Counted from the stretch's first letter, positions 53,901-61,470 are shown. The stretch: 64,000 bases of DNA from UBA1756 sp045132235 (GCA_045132235.1 JBGURX010000026.1:1-64000), one strand, 5' to 3'. Made by a program: numbers and translations. The notes: a model not told the origin generated them from the sequence alone.

Positions 53901-54664
53901 GCATCGTTGGTGAATGCACTCACGTTAGTGGGGATGTCCGCCTCAGTCACGTAGTTATTGGTAATCAGGTCGTTTTGCGTGATATAGTTCTCGGTAGTCA
54001 GCGTGCTTTCCGTCACATAGCCAGCATCGTTCACGAAAGCACTCACGTTGGTCGGTACCGTCGGTATTTCAGGAATGGAATCCATCGTGATATATCCAGC
54101 GTCATTGGTAAAAGCCGAAACGATGGTGGGCACAGTCGGAATCTCCGGAATAGAGTCCATTGTGATGTACCCTGCATCATTATTGAAAGCACTTACATTT
54201 TCAGGAATCTGCGGAATATCGGGCTGGTCAGTCAAGTCGTTGTAGCTGCCGCTGAAACTGTTAGCGGCATGACCCGCATACAGCGCATACGGTACACTCA
54301 ATAGTTGCTGTGTGCCCTCGATGGTGTAGTTGGTGCCACCATTCGGATCGGTCTCGGTTTTCAGAAAATACGGACCGGTCGCCCAGTCAATAGCTGCGAA
54401 TTCACCGCTCAGCACGGTGCCACCGCCTACTTGCAGCGTCATCAATCCGTTGGCGTTGGTGGTCGTGGTGTGGGTTTCCATGTAAACCACATCGCCGTTC
54501 ACCCCGCCCTGCAGGATGGAGATGCGTACGCCCACCACACCGCGCACGAGGGTGTTGCTTTCGTTGCGAACCACCGCCTGATAGGTGAATTTCTGCGGGG
54601 CTTGGGCGAAAGCCACCGCCAACATGCTGAAAAACAGCGTCAAAGTGATAAGGATTCTTTTCAT
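50924..54664 (-). CDS. Large modular surface protein: tail-fibre-like repeats, FN3-like array and FISUMP domain
   Basis: 1246 residues. The signal peptide (MKRILITLTLFFSMLAVAFAQ) is followed by a conserved head (APQKFTYQAVVRNESNTLV to about 130, ending LLSVPYALYAGHA). Residues about 150-400 carry eight VSxFxNDAxYIT units with interspersed ADWNATSGxAQIxNKPTIP, both like phage tail-fibre repeats. A short coiled-coil-like stretch (HTIDSLQTVIEELNLQLN) leads to six FN3-like modules of about 95 residues (about 440-1030; TTYYVRAYATNxxGTxYGE). The last 200 residues are a FISUMP domain (GSQCWMRENLRTT, CPTGWHLPSVVEF, SARSVRCIRD). No recognisable T9SS C-terminal signal follows. Likely a surface fibre with a terminal binding domain. 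Confidence 0.88.
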   Translation of the reverse strand: MKRILITLTLFFSMLAVAFAQAPQKFTYQAVVRNESNTLVRGVVGVRISILQGGVNGDVVYMETHTTTTNANGLMTLQVGGGTVLSGEFAAIDWATGPYFLKTETDPNGGTNYTIEGTQQLLSVPYALYAGHAANSFSGSYNDLTDQPDIPQIPENVSAFNNDAGYITMDSIPEIPTVPTIVSAFTNDAGYITMDSIPEIPTVPTNVSAFVNDAGYVTESTLTTENYITQNDLITNNYVTEADIPTNVSAFTNDAGYITLAQVPSQVNADWNATSGVAQIMNKPTIPNIPTTVSSFQNDMNYVTQSVMNVTLSNYATIGSIPTIPTNVSYFYNDANYITAAQVPAQVNADWNATSGTAQILNKPTIPTVPTTVSSFQNDAGYLTAATVQQAANIPTQVSAFENDARYITDVQLQNILNGIYHTIDSLQTVIEELNLQLNPTLGTVTTGTASEISYTTAVCSGEVVANGGSSILAAGVCYGITSVPTIADNVTTDSYSLGSFTSTLSGLTAGTTYYVRAYVTTEVGTAYGAVVNFTTLASEMPVVTTSAVSDVLASSAVCGGNVLTDGGLPVTARGLCYSSTNPTPTVADNVTTDGTGTGEFITTILGLNSVTTYYVRAYATNALGTSYGEVRSFTTVIPTAPVVTTSPVTDILPHTATFHGEVVSNGGAMLSARGFCYGTSHNPTVEGDHTNDGTTAGVFESTVTTLAPTTTYYVRAYATNIVGTVYGEETSFTSSTTPPGVTTNNVTNITQTSASCGGAVTYAGGAAVTAKGLCYSTSENPTIEDNIIAGGTGVGAFTGELTGLFSNTTYHVRAYATNSVGTDYGEERTFTTLPYLVPTVEAVSATNISYYSFTCGGNVTDSGTYAVTARGLCYATTPNPTISNSYVALGSGIGSFSTTLSELTPNTTYYVRAYAINSVGIAYSEQMEVTTLANTAPVVMTVSATELGFCQGNVASDGGLEVTERGFCYSTYPNPTVFDSYIAAGTGNGGYTAILTGLEAGVTYFVRAYATNSLGTTYGEQFSFVYENCNDITVTDCDGNIYHAVQIGSQCWMRENLRTTKEANGTSISQGNANDPSGGRYWYYPNNQSSNKTTFGLLYSSAAKNYVCPTGWHLPSVVEFSQLIDYVSSQSDYICGNDSTYFAKAFASTTSWTTSDIVCAVGNTPSDNNAIGFNAKASGSYYWVDDNNFTNHGANYADFGKRASFWLNGYRKYFYFDYASPIVFESSSTGSLTDFSARSVRCIRD

Positions 54665-54684
54665 GATTTATTGGATTTTTGATT

Positions 54685-54775
54685 ATACGATTATGCGGGG
54701 ATGCGGGGATGCGGTTATAATGGTATGCGGGGATGCGGTAATGCGGTTATACGGGGAGAGAGGATAGGATTATGC
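54685..54775. repeat. Imperfect ATGCGG tandem repeats
   Basis: A run of GATGCGGGGATGCGG-type units, with TTATAC/TTATAA variants, just upstream of the 1246-residue protein gene. It has no reading frame worth reporting and probably lies in its leader or promoter region. Confidence 0.6.
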
Positions 54776-54803
54776 GAATACGCGTATTCCCTCATTCTCG
54801 TCA

Positions 54804-55283
54804 TCATCTCGCCAACTTGATGACCTTGAATGTCTTCAGCACCTGCTGCCCCTGACAAACATTCACAAAGTACGCGCCTGCGGAAAGGTCTGACATCGGA
54901 ATTTCGGTATTTTCTCCCTCTATCTTCTTCACAAACAAAAATTTACCATTCATATCAAACACTTTCACTTCCCCTTCCAATTGTTCATCGTTAATTGTCA
55001 ATTGTACATTTCCAATCGTGGGATTCGGAAAAACTACAGCATTCAGCGTAATGCCCGGATAGTTGTCAATCCCGATAATCTGGATTTCATACGGCTGCTG
55101 CACTCCTTCATAGATGGTAGTGCTGCCGTCGCTATTGGCCTGCACGGCAACTTGTCCCACGGTGTACGAAACCGTGAAACCACCGTCAGTGGCATCACCG
55201 CCAAAAGGCACGATGACGGACTGGGCGGAAAGACCCATCACTGACAATATCATCAATGATAGAAAACTGTAAAAATTTTTCAT
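54804..55283 (-). CDS. Small T9SS type A cargo protein
   Basis: 159 residues: signal peptide MKNFYSFLSLMILSVMGLSAQ, a short beta-rich passenger (IVPFGGDATDGGFTVSYTVGQVAVQ, about 22-75), and a type A C-terminal signal covering the rest (NAVVFPNPTIGNVQLTIN, VFDMNGKFLF, LSAGAYFVNV). Such minimal cargo, with half the protein being the sorting domain, is common in Bacteroidetes and often lies beside larger surface proteins, here the 1246-residue fibre. The function of the passenger is unknown. Confidence 0.82.
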   Translation of the reverse strand: MKNFYSFLSLMILSVMGLSAQSVIVPFGGDATDGGFTVSYTVGQVAVQANSDGSTTIYEGVQQPYEIQIIGIDNYPGITLNAVVFPNPTIGNVQLTINDEQLEGEVKVFDMNGKFLFVKKIEGENTEIPMSDLSAGAYFVNVCQGQQVLKTFKVIKLAR

Positions 55284-55380
55284 GTATTTGTTTTTATGTT
55301 TGAATTACTTGAATTTCAATCTGTTGTAAACCGTTTCCGCTCTTCAGTCACAAACATAAAAAATCGTGAACTTCATTTTA

Positions 55381-55500
55381 TTTGCATCAGAGGTTCTGCA
55401 ATACCTGTATCACAAATAAAGAAAGCTCACGATAACTCGTGAGCATTTCCGTCCTTCTTTTTGTGATACATTTGAAATTTGCAGATTTCTGATGCACAAA
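55381..55500. repeat. 120-bp nested palindromic element
   Basis: Ends TTTGCATCAGA (55381-55391) and TCTGATGCACAAA (55488-55500) are inverted. Inside are the pairs TGTATCACAAA/TTTGTGATACA (55406-55416/55460-55470, perfect), AAAGAA/TTCTTT, and a perfect inner hairpin GCTCACGA-TAAC-TCGTGAGC (55425-55444). The whole can fold into one long stem, like a MITE or a structured RNA. Confidence 0.8.
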
Positions 55501-55528
55501 GAAAAGCGAAAACGCTTTATTATAAATC

Positions 55529-55578
55529 TGTTGAGACAACGCATGCGGTATATTGTTGAGACAACGCATGCGTTGTCT
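55529..55578. repeat. Duplicated REP-like palindrome
   Basis: TGTTGAGACAACGCATGCG occurs twice (from 55529 and 55554); the second copy completes a perfect 20-bp palindrome AGACAACGCATGCGTTGTCT (55559-55578) followed by GTAC. The GAGAC/GTCT foot resembles the GAGACG/CGTCTC of the GH97 insertion, with GTTG in place of GTAG. Confidence 0.65.
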
Positions 55579-55709
55579 GTACTTATTTTTATTCTATTCT
55601 ATAGGCGGGTAGATTGGTGAATATTTTGTTGATTATTTCAAGTGGCAAATATACAAATAAATTGGAAATTGAAAAGTGAAAATGGGAATTTTTTGAGAAG
55701 GATGCTCCG

Positions 55710-56573
55710 TTACTTCCACTCGAACTTCACCGGCTCCACGGTGTACCCTTTCTTGCGGAGCAGCGCGATGACACCCTTTTCGCCGCCGAGATGCGCGGCC
55801 CCCACCACACAGAACAGCGTGTGCTCGAGGGCGATCTTCTCGAAGTTGTTGGCCATCCCCACATTGCGGTCCACCAAGAAAATTTTGTTGAACTTCTTCG
55901 GCATGGAGGGATCGTTGCTCATCACCAGCATGGTGTCCAAGTTGAACGACAGGTAGGCCTCCAGCAGCCCGTCTGTCATGCTCTCGCCCGAGTCGGTTGT
56001 GGTGGTGTCGTTGATGGCCTGCAGCAGCATGGACACTTGGTCTTTCAGCTTGATGGCATCGATGGCGCCCATCTGGGTTGAGTATTTCTCTACTCCATAG
56101 CAGAATTTGTTGGCCTCGCGGGCTTTCTTCAGAAAGAAAATGTCCAATGCATCCTCTTGATCCTGAGAAAATTCGGATTGCTGGAGCAGGCTCATCACAA
56201 AGAAGGGTTTGATGGTGTTGAGCAGATAGGCTGAGGTGTGGATTTTCTTCTTGCAAACGCTGTCCAGCTTGTGGAAATCGCTCTCCGACATCATCTTAGA
56301 CAGCAATTTTCCCTTCGGCATATAGGTGAAGGCTTTCGCATCGGCGGCATCGATTTCGTCCATGAGAATCTCCATGGCGAAGGCATCGCACGAGTAGAGG
56401 GCTGTGAGCACGGTGGTGTCGAACGCGAACACGCGCTGGTCCTGTATGTGGATGCTGCCGTACAGGTAGGAGGGCTCTTTCAGGTCTTTGCCGGTCACTT
56501 TCCAGAGCAGCGACTGCGGGAAGGCGGTCAGGGAAAAAAGGAGAAGGATAAGGGAGAGGAACAATTTTTTCAT
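55710..56573 (-). CDS. TraB/GumN family protein, exported
   Basis: 287 residues from the start at 56573 (MKKLFLSLILLLFSLTAFPQ, a signal peptide); the longer frame to 56636 lacks signal character. GumN/TraB features: SLLWKVTGKDLKEPSYLYGSIHIQDQRVF (GSIH motif), FAMEILMD, and the C-terminal VDRNVGMANNFEK ... FCVVGAAHLGGEKGVIALLRKKGYTV. Family members have a Tiki-like metallopeptidase fold, so a periplasmic protease is plausible. A minus-strand -7 box TATTTTTG (56595-56602) lies upstream, divergent from arcA. Confidence 0.9.
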   Translation of the reverse strand: MKKLFLSLILLLFSLTAFPQSLLWKVTGKDLKEPSYLYGSIHIQDQRVFAFDTTVLTALYSCDAFAMEILMDEIDAADAKAFTYMPKGKLLSKMMSESDFHKLDSVCKKKIHTSAYLLNTIKPFFVMSLLQQSEFSQDQEDALDIFFLKKAREANKFCYGVEKYSTQMGAIDAIKLKDQVSMLLQAINDTTTTDSGESMTDGLLEAYLSFNLDTMLVMSNDPSMPKKFNKIFLVDRNVGMANNFEKIALEHTLFCVVGAAHLGGEKGVIALLRKKGYTVEPVKFEWK

Positions 56574-56625
56574 AGTGGATTGAATTTTGCGTGGCAAAAA
56601 TAGTAAAAAATCGCAAAAAATCTCG

Positions 56626-56633
56626 TATTTTTG
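56626..56633 (+). promoter_or_regulatory. -7 promoter box of arcA
   Basis: TATTTTTG followed by C, 37 bp before the arginine deiminase ATG; a divergent -7 box for the GumN-like gene is at 56595-56602. Confidence 0.55.
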
Positions 56634-56670
56634 CACTCTGAATTTTGAGGATTATCATTAAAGCGAATTT

Positions 56671-57924
56671 ATGGCACAAGAGAAGATACCCGTCCGTCTG
56701 TTTTCCGAAATTGGTCGATTGAACGCCGTGCTGCTGCACACTCCCGGTCCCGAGATAGAGGCCATGACTCCGGAGAACGCTTCGGAGGCTCTTTACAGTG
56801 ACATTCTGAATCATAACATTGTGACGGATGAGTACCGCTACTTCCGTGGCGTGTTCGAGAAATGCACCCGTGCCTATCAGGTCCGCGATCTGCTGGCGGA
56901 GGTGCTGTCCGACCCTGCGGTGGCCGAGCCGCTGGTGCGCCAGAGCTGTGCCATCGACGGCTGCGGCTTCCTTGCCGACGAGCTGCTGGATCATACTCCC
57001 GAAGTGTTGGCCGGCGAGCTGATTGAGGGCTTCCGCTATCGTGCCGGCGTGGATCCCCGTGAGTTCGAGCAGGGGCGTTTTCTGCTGAAACCGCTGTACA
57101 ACCTCTTCTTCACCCGTGATGCTTCTTCGTGTGTGCACGACCGCGCCCTTATCCATACGATGGCCTTCCAGGTGCGCAAGCGCGAGTCGCTGATTTATCG
57201 CGCCATCTTCGAAAACTTCTTCGGGGCGCCGGTATATTGTGCGCAGGATGCCTGTCCGACCGCCCGTACCGAAGGCGGAGACGTGCAGATTGTGCGCGAT
57301 GACCTGCTCTGCGTGGGCAACGGCATCCGCACCAACCGCGAGGGCATCGACTACCTCATGCAGGCACACGCCCACAAGGGAAAATTCGCCATCATCGCGC
57401 AGCAACTGCCCCACCATCCCGAGTCGTTCATCCACCTCGACATGGTGTTCACCTTCCTCGGCCCCCATACCTGCATGGCCTATGAACCGCTGCTGCGCAA
57501 GAGCGGCATCTTCAGCGGGATGGCTACCACGTTGATTACCAGCGACAACGGCAAGGTCTCTTGCCGCGAGTATCCCGATATCCTGAAGGCTCTGCAGTCA
57601 CAGGGCGTTGATTTGGAACCGGTGATCTGCGGCGGCACCGACGAATGGATGCAGCAGCGTGAACAGTGGCACAGCGGAGCCAACTTCTTCGCATTGGGCG
57701 AGGATCATGTTATTGGCTATCGCCGCAACAGCCACACCATCGAGGCACTCGACAGGGCCGGTTTCACCATTATGAAGGCTGAGGATGTAGTGGACCGCGG
57801 TGTCAATCCGTTCGACTACCAGAAGTGTGTGGTCACCTTTGCCGCTTCGGAACTTCCGCGCGGCGGCGGCGGCGCCCGCTGCATGACCTGCCCCATCAAC
57901 CGTGAGGACACCTGCTACCAGTAA
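56671..57924 (+). CDS. arcA: Arginine deiminase
   Basis: 417 residues, cytoplasmic enzyme converting arginine to citrulline and ammonia, the first step of the arginine deiminase pathway. Motifs: SEIGRLNAVLLHTPGPEIE at the N-terminus, LFFTRDASS, EGGDVQIV, HLDMVFTFL and the nucleophile Cys404 in GGGGARCMTCPINRE, the position expected from other ADIs. With carbamate kinase (18.4-19.4 kb) it could feed ATP synthesis; ornithine carbamoyltransferase must lie outside the window. It is monocistronic here. Confidence 0.95.
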   Translation: MAQEKIPVRLFSEIGRLNAVLLHTPGPEIEAMTPENASEALYSDILNHNIVTDEYRYFRGVFEKCTRAYQVRDLLAEVLSDPAVAEPLVRQSCAIDGCGFLADELLDHTPEVLAGELIEGFRYRAGVDPREFEQGRFLLKPLYNLFFTRDASSCVHDRALIHTMAFQVRKRESLIYRAIFENFFGAPVYCAQDACPTARTEGGDVQIVRDDLLCVGNGIRTNREGIDYLMQAHAHKGKFAIIAQQLPHHPESFIHLDMVFTFLGPHTCMAYEPLLRKSGIFSGMATTLITSDNGKVSCREYPDILKALQSQGVDLEPVICGGTDEWMQQREQWHSGANFFALGEDHVIGYRRNSHTIEALDRAGFTIMKAEDVVDRGVNPFDYQKCVVTFAASELPRGGGGARCMTCPINREDTCYQ

Positions 57925-57952
57925 ATCTCATGGCAGTGCCCGCACCGCCGCT

Positions 57953-58027
57953 ACTTCATCCTCTCATCCTCGTATCCTCTCATCCTCGTATCCTCGTATC
58001 CTCCATTCTCCATTCTCCATTCTCAAT
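57953..58027. repeat. CCTC-rich tandem repeats between arcA and radC
   Basis: Short iterated units ATCCTCGT and CTCCATT (for example three CCATTCT copies at the right end). It fills most of the roughly 100-bp gap between convergent stops. Simple slippage is the likeliest origin. Confidence 0.6.
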
Positions 58028-58732
58028 TCAAATCACCCCCTCCGCCAGAAAGCTGTAGCCGTTGGACTTGCTGATGATGACGTGGTCGCGTACCTCGATG
58101 TTGAACAGGCGGGCGGCTTTGCGGATGTTGAGGGTTAGCTCGATATCTTCTTTGCTGGGGCGCACATTGCCTGACGGGTGGTTGTGGCACAGTATCAGAC
58201 TGACGGCTCCGAGGTCCAGTGCCTTCCTCACAATCTGGCGCACATCCACCTGCGTGGAGCTTAGTCCGCCGCTGCTGATGCACTGGATGTGCAGGATGAG
58301 CGAGGCGGTGTTCAGGAAGATGGTCCAGAACTGTTCGTGGGTGGCATCTGCCAGCCGGCTCTGCATCAGCTCGATGACATCCTCCATGCAGCTGATTCTC
58401 TTGCGCTGTTCCACGATGGCGGCCCGTCGCCGCCGGCCCAGCTCGAAGGCGGCCTGTAGCGTCACAGCCTTCACCTTGCCGATGCCGCGGATGCGCGTCA
58501 GCTCCTCGATGGTCATCTCCGCCAGCCGGTTCAGATCGTTGCCGGTGGCGGCGAGGATGCGTTTGGCGAGATCCACCGCCGACTCCTGCGCGGTGCCGGT
58601 GCGCAGCAGGATGGCCAGCAGCTCGGCATCGCCCACATGGTCGGCACCACGGGTAAGGTACTTTTCTCTCGGACGGTCGGAAACCGACCATTCAGGGATG
58701 GATAGATTGGTAGGAGGGTATTTTGCACACAT
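58028..58732 (-). CDS. radC: RadC family JAB/MPN protein
   Basis: 234 residues. An N-terminal helix-hairpin-helix region (GDAELLAILLRTGT, IEELTRIRGIGKVKA) precedes the MPN domain with the JAMM metal motif in CHNHPSGNVRPSKED and VRDHVIIS. Despite its name the role in DNA repair is unproven. The length and both motifs are typical. It starts 68 bp downstream of the DUF58 gene on the same strand. Confidence 0.93.
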   Translation of the reverse strand: MCAKYPPTNLSIPEWSVSDRPREKYLTRGADHVGDAELLAILLRTGTAQESAVDLAKRILAATGNDLNRLAEMTIEELTRIRGIGKVKAVTLQAAFELGRRRRAAIVEQRKRISCMEDVIELMQSRLADATHEQFWTIFLNTASLILHIQCISSGGLSSTQVDVRQIVRKALDLGAVSLILCHNHPSGNVRPSKEDIELTLNIRKAARLFNIEVRDHVIISKSNGYSFLAEGVI

Positions 58733-58800
58733 GGCATTTTCTTCAATGTGTCATGGGGAAGAGGGTGTGAGTGGTGGAGTAGAAAAAGAAAGAGGGATGC

Positions 58801-59736
58801 TTAGTATGCTTTTTGGCGCTTCAGTACGTAGGGTAGCAGAATTTGGTCGAAGCCTTTGGTGATGTCGCAGGGTATCAGGTCGATCTGGTACTGCCCGCAC
58901 TTCACCTTCAGCTCGTTGAAGTAGTCACCGATGGTGGCTTTGTAGTAGTCGCGGATTTGGTTGGCATGGATCTTCAGCTCGTCGCCCGACTCCATGTCGA
59001 TGAATTTGTAGAGCCGGTTTTCCAATGCGAAATCAAACTCCAGCTTTTTGTGGTAGGTGTGGAAGAGAATCACCTCGTGCTTGTTGTGCTTGAGGTGCTG
59101 TAGGGCGAGCAGCAGTTCTTCGGTGTCGGCGCAGCTTTCCAGCATGTCGCTGAAGATGATGACCATGGAGCGGCGGTGGATCTGTTCGGCGATGCGGTGG
59201 AGGGTGTCGGTCACCATCGTCTTTCTCCGCACCTCGTTGGAGATGGGCCGCAGCAGTTTCTCCAGCTCGCGGTAGATCATCTTCTGGTGCATGTCGCCGC
59301 CCCGCGACTGGGTGTGCAGCTCGAGGGTGTCGGAGAAGACACTCAGTCCGACGGCATCGCGCTGGTTCTTCAGCATCTGCATGATGGCTGCCGCCGCATA
59401 GATGGAGAAGAAGATCTTGTTGGGCGAGGCCAGGGTGTAGCTGTTCTGCAGCGGAAAGTACATGGAGGAGGAGTTGTCGAGGATGAGGTGGCATCGCAGG
59501 TTGGTCTCCTCTTCGTAGCATTTGACAAAGAGCTTGTCGGTTTTGGCATACAGCTTCCAGTCGATGTGCTTGGTGGGCTCGCCGGCGTTGTACTGGCGGT
59601 GTTCGGCAAACTCCACCGAGAATCCGTGCATGGGACTCTTGTGGATGCCGGTGATGAAGCCCTCCACCACCTGTTTGGCCACGAACTCCAGATTGTCGTA
59701 TTGCGTTACTTTCGAAAGGTCCAGCTTGTATTCCAT
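58801..59736 (-). CDS. DUF58 domain protein
   Basis: 311 residues from the start at 59736 (MEYKLDLSKVTQYDNLEFVAKQVVEGF); a 12-codon upstream extension is unlikely. The DUF58 core is visible (GFSVEFAEHRQYNAGEPTKHIDWKLYAKTDKLFVK) and continues into a VWA-like part with CHLILDNSSSMYF (a MIDAS-like DxSxS) and VIIFSDMLE. Such proteins usually partner a MoxR ATPase and Bat proteins, none of which are adjacent here. A -7 box TACCTTTG (minus strand, 59770-59777) sits upstream. Confidence 0.9.
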   Translation of the reverse strand: MEYKLDLSKVTQYDNLEFVAKQVVEGFITGIHKSPMHGFSVEFAEHRQYNAGEPTKHIDWKLYAKTDKLFVKCYEEETNLRCHLILDNSSSMYFPLQNSYTLASPNKIFFSIYAAAAIMQMLKNQRDAVGLSVFSDTLELHTQSRGGDMHQKMIYRELEKLLRPISNEVRRKTMVTDTLHRIAEQIHRRSMVIIFSDMLESCADTEELLLALQHLKHNKHEVILFHTYHKKLEFDFALENRLYKFIDMESGDELKIHANQIRDYYKATIGDYFNELKVKCGQYQIDLIPCDITKGFDQILLPYVLKRQKAY

Positions 59737-59799
59737 AGTGTCTCTGTCAAGGGTTGTGCAAAAAGCGTGCAAAGGTACGATTATTTTATGAATTGGCGC

Positions 59800-61470
59800 T
59801 CATCGAAGAAAGCGGCTGATTTCATGGCGCGCTTCCGGCCGCACGGTGCTTTGTGTCGGGTCGTCGGGAAACAGCTGGCTGTCGGACAGCACCGTCGCGC
59901 TGCCCGTCGCCGTATCGATGAGCAGCACCAGCGGGTAGTGCGGATTCCCGAGAATCTGCTCGAACTTTTGGTCGTCGGCAGCGCGCACATACAGCGGGGT
60001 GAACGGTATGGTCAGCTGCCGGCGCACTTGTTGCCGCCGTTCCTGTTGGCACAACGGGTCGGGACATTTGCGTTCGGCGATGTACAGCGCACTGCCGTCC
60101 ACCGCCAGACTGTTCAGGCAGGCGTAGAGTCCCTCCTCGCAGGCGTGGCACTGCGGCGGGCTGTTCACAACCAGCACGGTGCGACGGTGCGGCAGCGTGT
60201 CCCAGCGGAAAGGAGCACCTTTGCCGTCCACTATCGGCAGCTCGCGGCAGTCCACCTGCGGGAGGTCGGGTTTCATCCTCAGTACTCGTATCTTCATCAC
60301 TGGCGGGTGGTCGGCGAAAAAACGCTGCTGCGCCTCCTCGTAGTCGCTTTGTGTACGGCCGGTATAGGGTTCGGGCGAGCTTTTTACCACCTGTACGATG
60401 CAGCGGTTGCCGCCGACCATCAGGGCGAGGGCGCGATGGGCGTAGTAGAAAGGGAACTCGTCTTCCGTGAGGAGGTGGTCTTTCTCAAATTCACTGGTCA
60501 GCTGCACATTCTCTGTTTCTCTTCCCGCTCTGTCGGTGCGCAGCAGAAGCAGCGGTGTCTTCAGAATGTCGGCCATGCTGTCGAATTGGTGGTAGGTGAT
60601 GAGGAAGGTGGTGCCATCGAGCACGTACAGCTCCAACGGGAAGGAGTAGGGCGTGCTGGTCTGGAAGATGTGCATGGCTCGTGCCCCACTGTAGGGCATG
60701 GCTTGCACCTCCCGGATGTAGTCGTCGGGCAGGGGCTGCCAACCGGGCGGCTCCCATGAGGTTTCAGCCTGTTGCTTTCCTTGTGCATCGAGTTTTAGCA
60801 GTTGAGGCAGAGGCGTGGGGATGAAGAACAGCTGGTTACCATACGGCTTGAGCAGTGCGTTGGGACGGAACTGTAGCAGGAAAGGGGCGGGCAGCGGCAG
60901 GTGTGCCACCGAGTCCAGACGCCCGGCGGCCGGTTCCAGCAAAGTGAATCCGGCATCATTCACCTGCGCGACAGCCTTTACGCCGTGACTGTCGAAGTAG
61001 CCGAAGTCGGCATCGGGGAAGGAGTAGGCGTGCAGCAGCCTCGCGTCGCCGTTGCGCGCCAGCTCGTATTCCAGCAGCTGGTCGGAGGTGGTGAGCAGCA
61101 GCCGTTGGCCGTGCACTGCGATGGCATAGAGCCAGTAGCGGTTCTGCATCAGTGCGTGGCCTTTGCGCGGGGGCAGCGGCACCTTGTGGGTGGTGGCGGT
61201 CATGGTGGCAAGGTCCCAACGCTCCACGGTCGCCACACCGCCTTTCTTGCGGGTGCCGATGACTTCGGCATTGCAGAGGTACAGCGCATCCTCATCCATG
61301 CAGCCGATGAGCTTGCCGAGTTGTGCCGCACAGGAGCTCTCGGGCAGGTCGGTTTCGCTTTCCAAATAGAAGTAGTGCGAGAGGGGTTCTTGCGCACTCC
61401 CTCGCGAGGGCGCGAGCAGCAGCCATAGCAGGATTGTCAAGAAGAGAGGGTGGAGGAGTTTCGTTTTCAT
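59800..61470 (-). CDS. Exported protein with a propeller-like N-terminus and a CxxC thioredoxin-like end
   Basis: 556 residues with signal peptide MKTKLLHPLFLTILLWLLLAPSRGSAQ. Residues about 40-380 have repeating strand patterns (ALYLCNAEVIG, RYWLYAIAVHGQRLLLTTSDQLLEYEL, NQLFFIPTPLPQLLKLDAQGK, LELYVLDGTTFLITYHQ) like a beta-propeller. The final 130 residues (TVLVVNSPPQCHACEEGLYACLNSL ... YPLVLLIDTATGSATVLS) resemble a thioredoxin/TlpA fold with CHAC as the redox pair. Family not recognised. The combination recalls 6-bladed-propeller and TlpA pairs seen in Bacteroidetes; the fusion is inferred by eye. It stands 63 bp upstream of the DUF58 gene. Confidence 0.65.
   Translation of the reverse strand: MKTKLLHPLFLTILLWLLLAPSRGSAQEPLSHYFYLESETDLPESSCAAQLGKLIGCMDEDALYLCNAEVIGTRKKGGVATVERWDLATMTATTHKVPLPPRKGHALMQNRYWLYAIAVHGQRLLLTTSDQLLEYELARNGDARLLHAYSFPDADFGYFDSHGVKAVAQVNDAGFTLLEPAAGRLDSVAHLPLPAPFLLQFRPNALLKPYGNQLFFIPTPLPQLLKLDAQGKQQAETSWEPPGWQPLPDDYIREVQAMPYSGARAMHIFQTSTPYSFPLELYVLDGTTFLITYHQFDSMADILKTPLLLLRTDRAGRETENVQLTSEFEKDHLLTEDEFPFYYAHRALALMVGGNRCIVQVVKSSPEPYTGRTQSDYEEAQQRFFADHPPVMKIRVLRMKPDLPQVDCRELPIVDGKGAPFRWDTLPHRRTVLVVNSPPQCHACEEGLYACLNSLAVDGSALYIAERKCPDPLCQQERRQQVRRQLTIPFTPLYVRAADDQKFEQILGNPHYPLVLLIDTATGSATVLSDSQLFPDDPTQSTVRPEARHEISRFLR

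Larger units (their letters stand above)
55284..55709. other. Intergenic region with nested palindromes
   Basis: 426 bp between the small cargo gene and the GumN-like gene. It holds no convincing gene; a 60-codon minus-strand frame at 55387-55569 merely reads through the palindromes. It contains a 120-bp nested palindrome (55381-55500), a short hairpin AAAGCG-AAAA-CGCTTT (55504-55519) and a REP-like duplicate (55529-55578). Confidence 0.7.

Noticed and set aside
52000..54300. Repeats in the 1246-residue protein considered as a repeat array or CRISPR
   Set aside because: The periodicity is protein-level: in-frame FN3-like and VSxFxND modules with diverged DNA.
55387..55569. 60-codon minus-strand frame
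   Set aside because: It simply reads through the nested palindrome and has no start context or homology.
59176..60759. 527-codon plus-strand frame across the DUF58 and propeller genes
   Set aside because: It spans two real minus-strand genes and the gap between them and has no domain.
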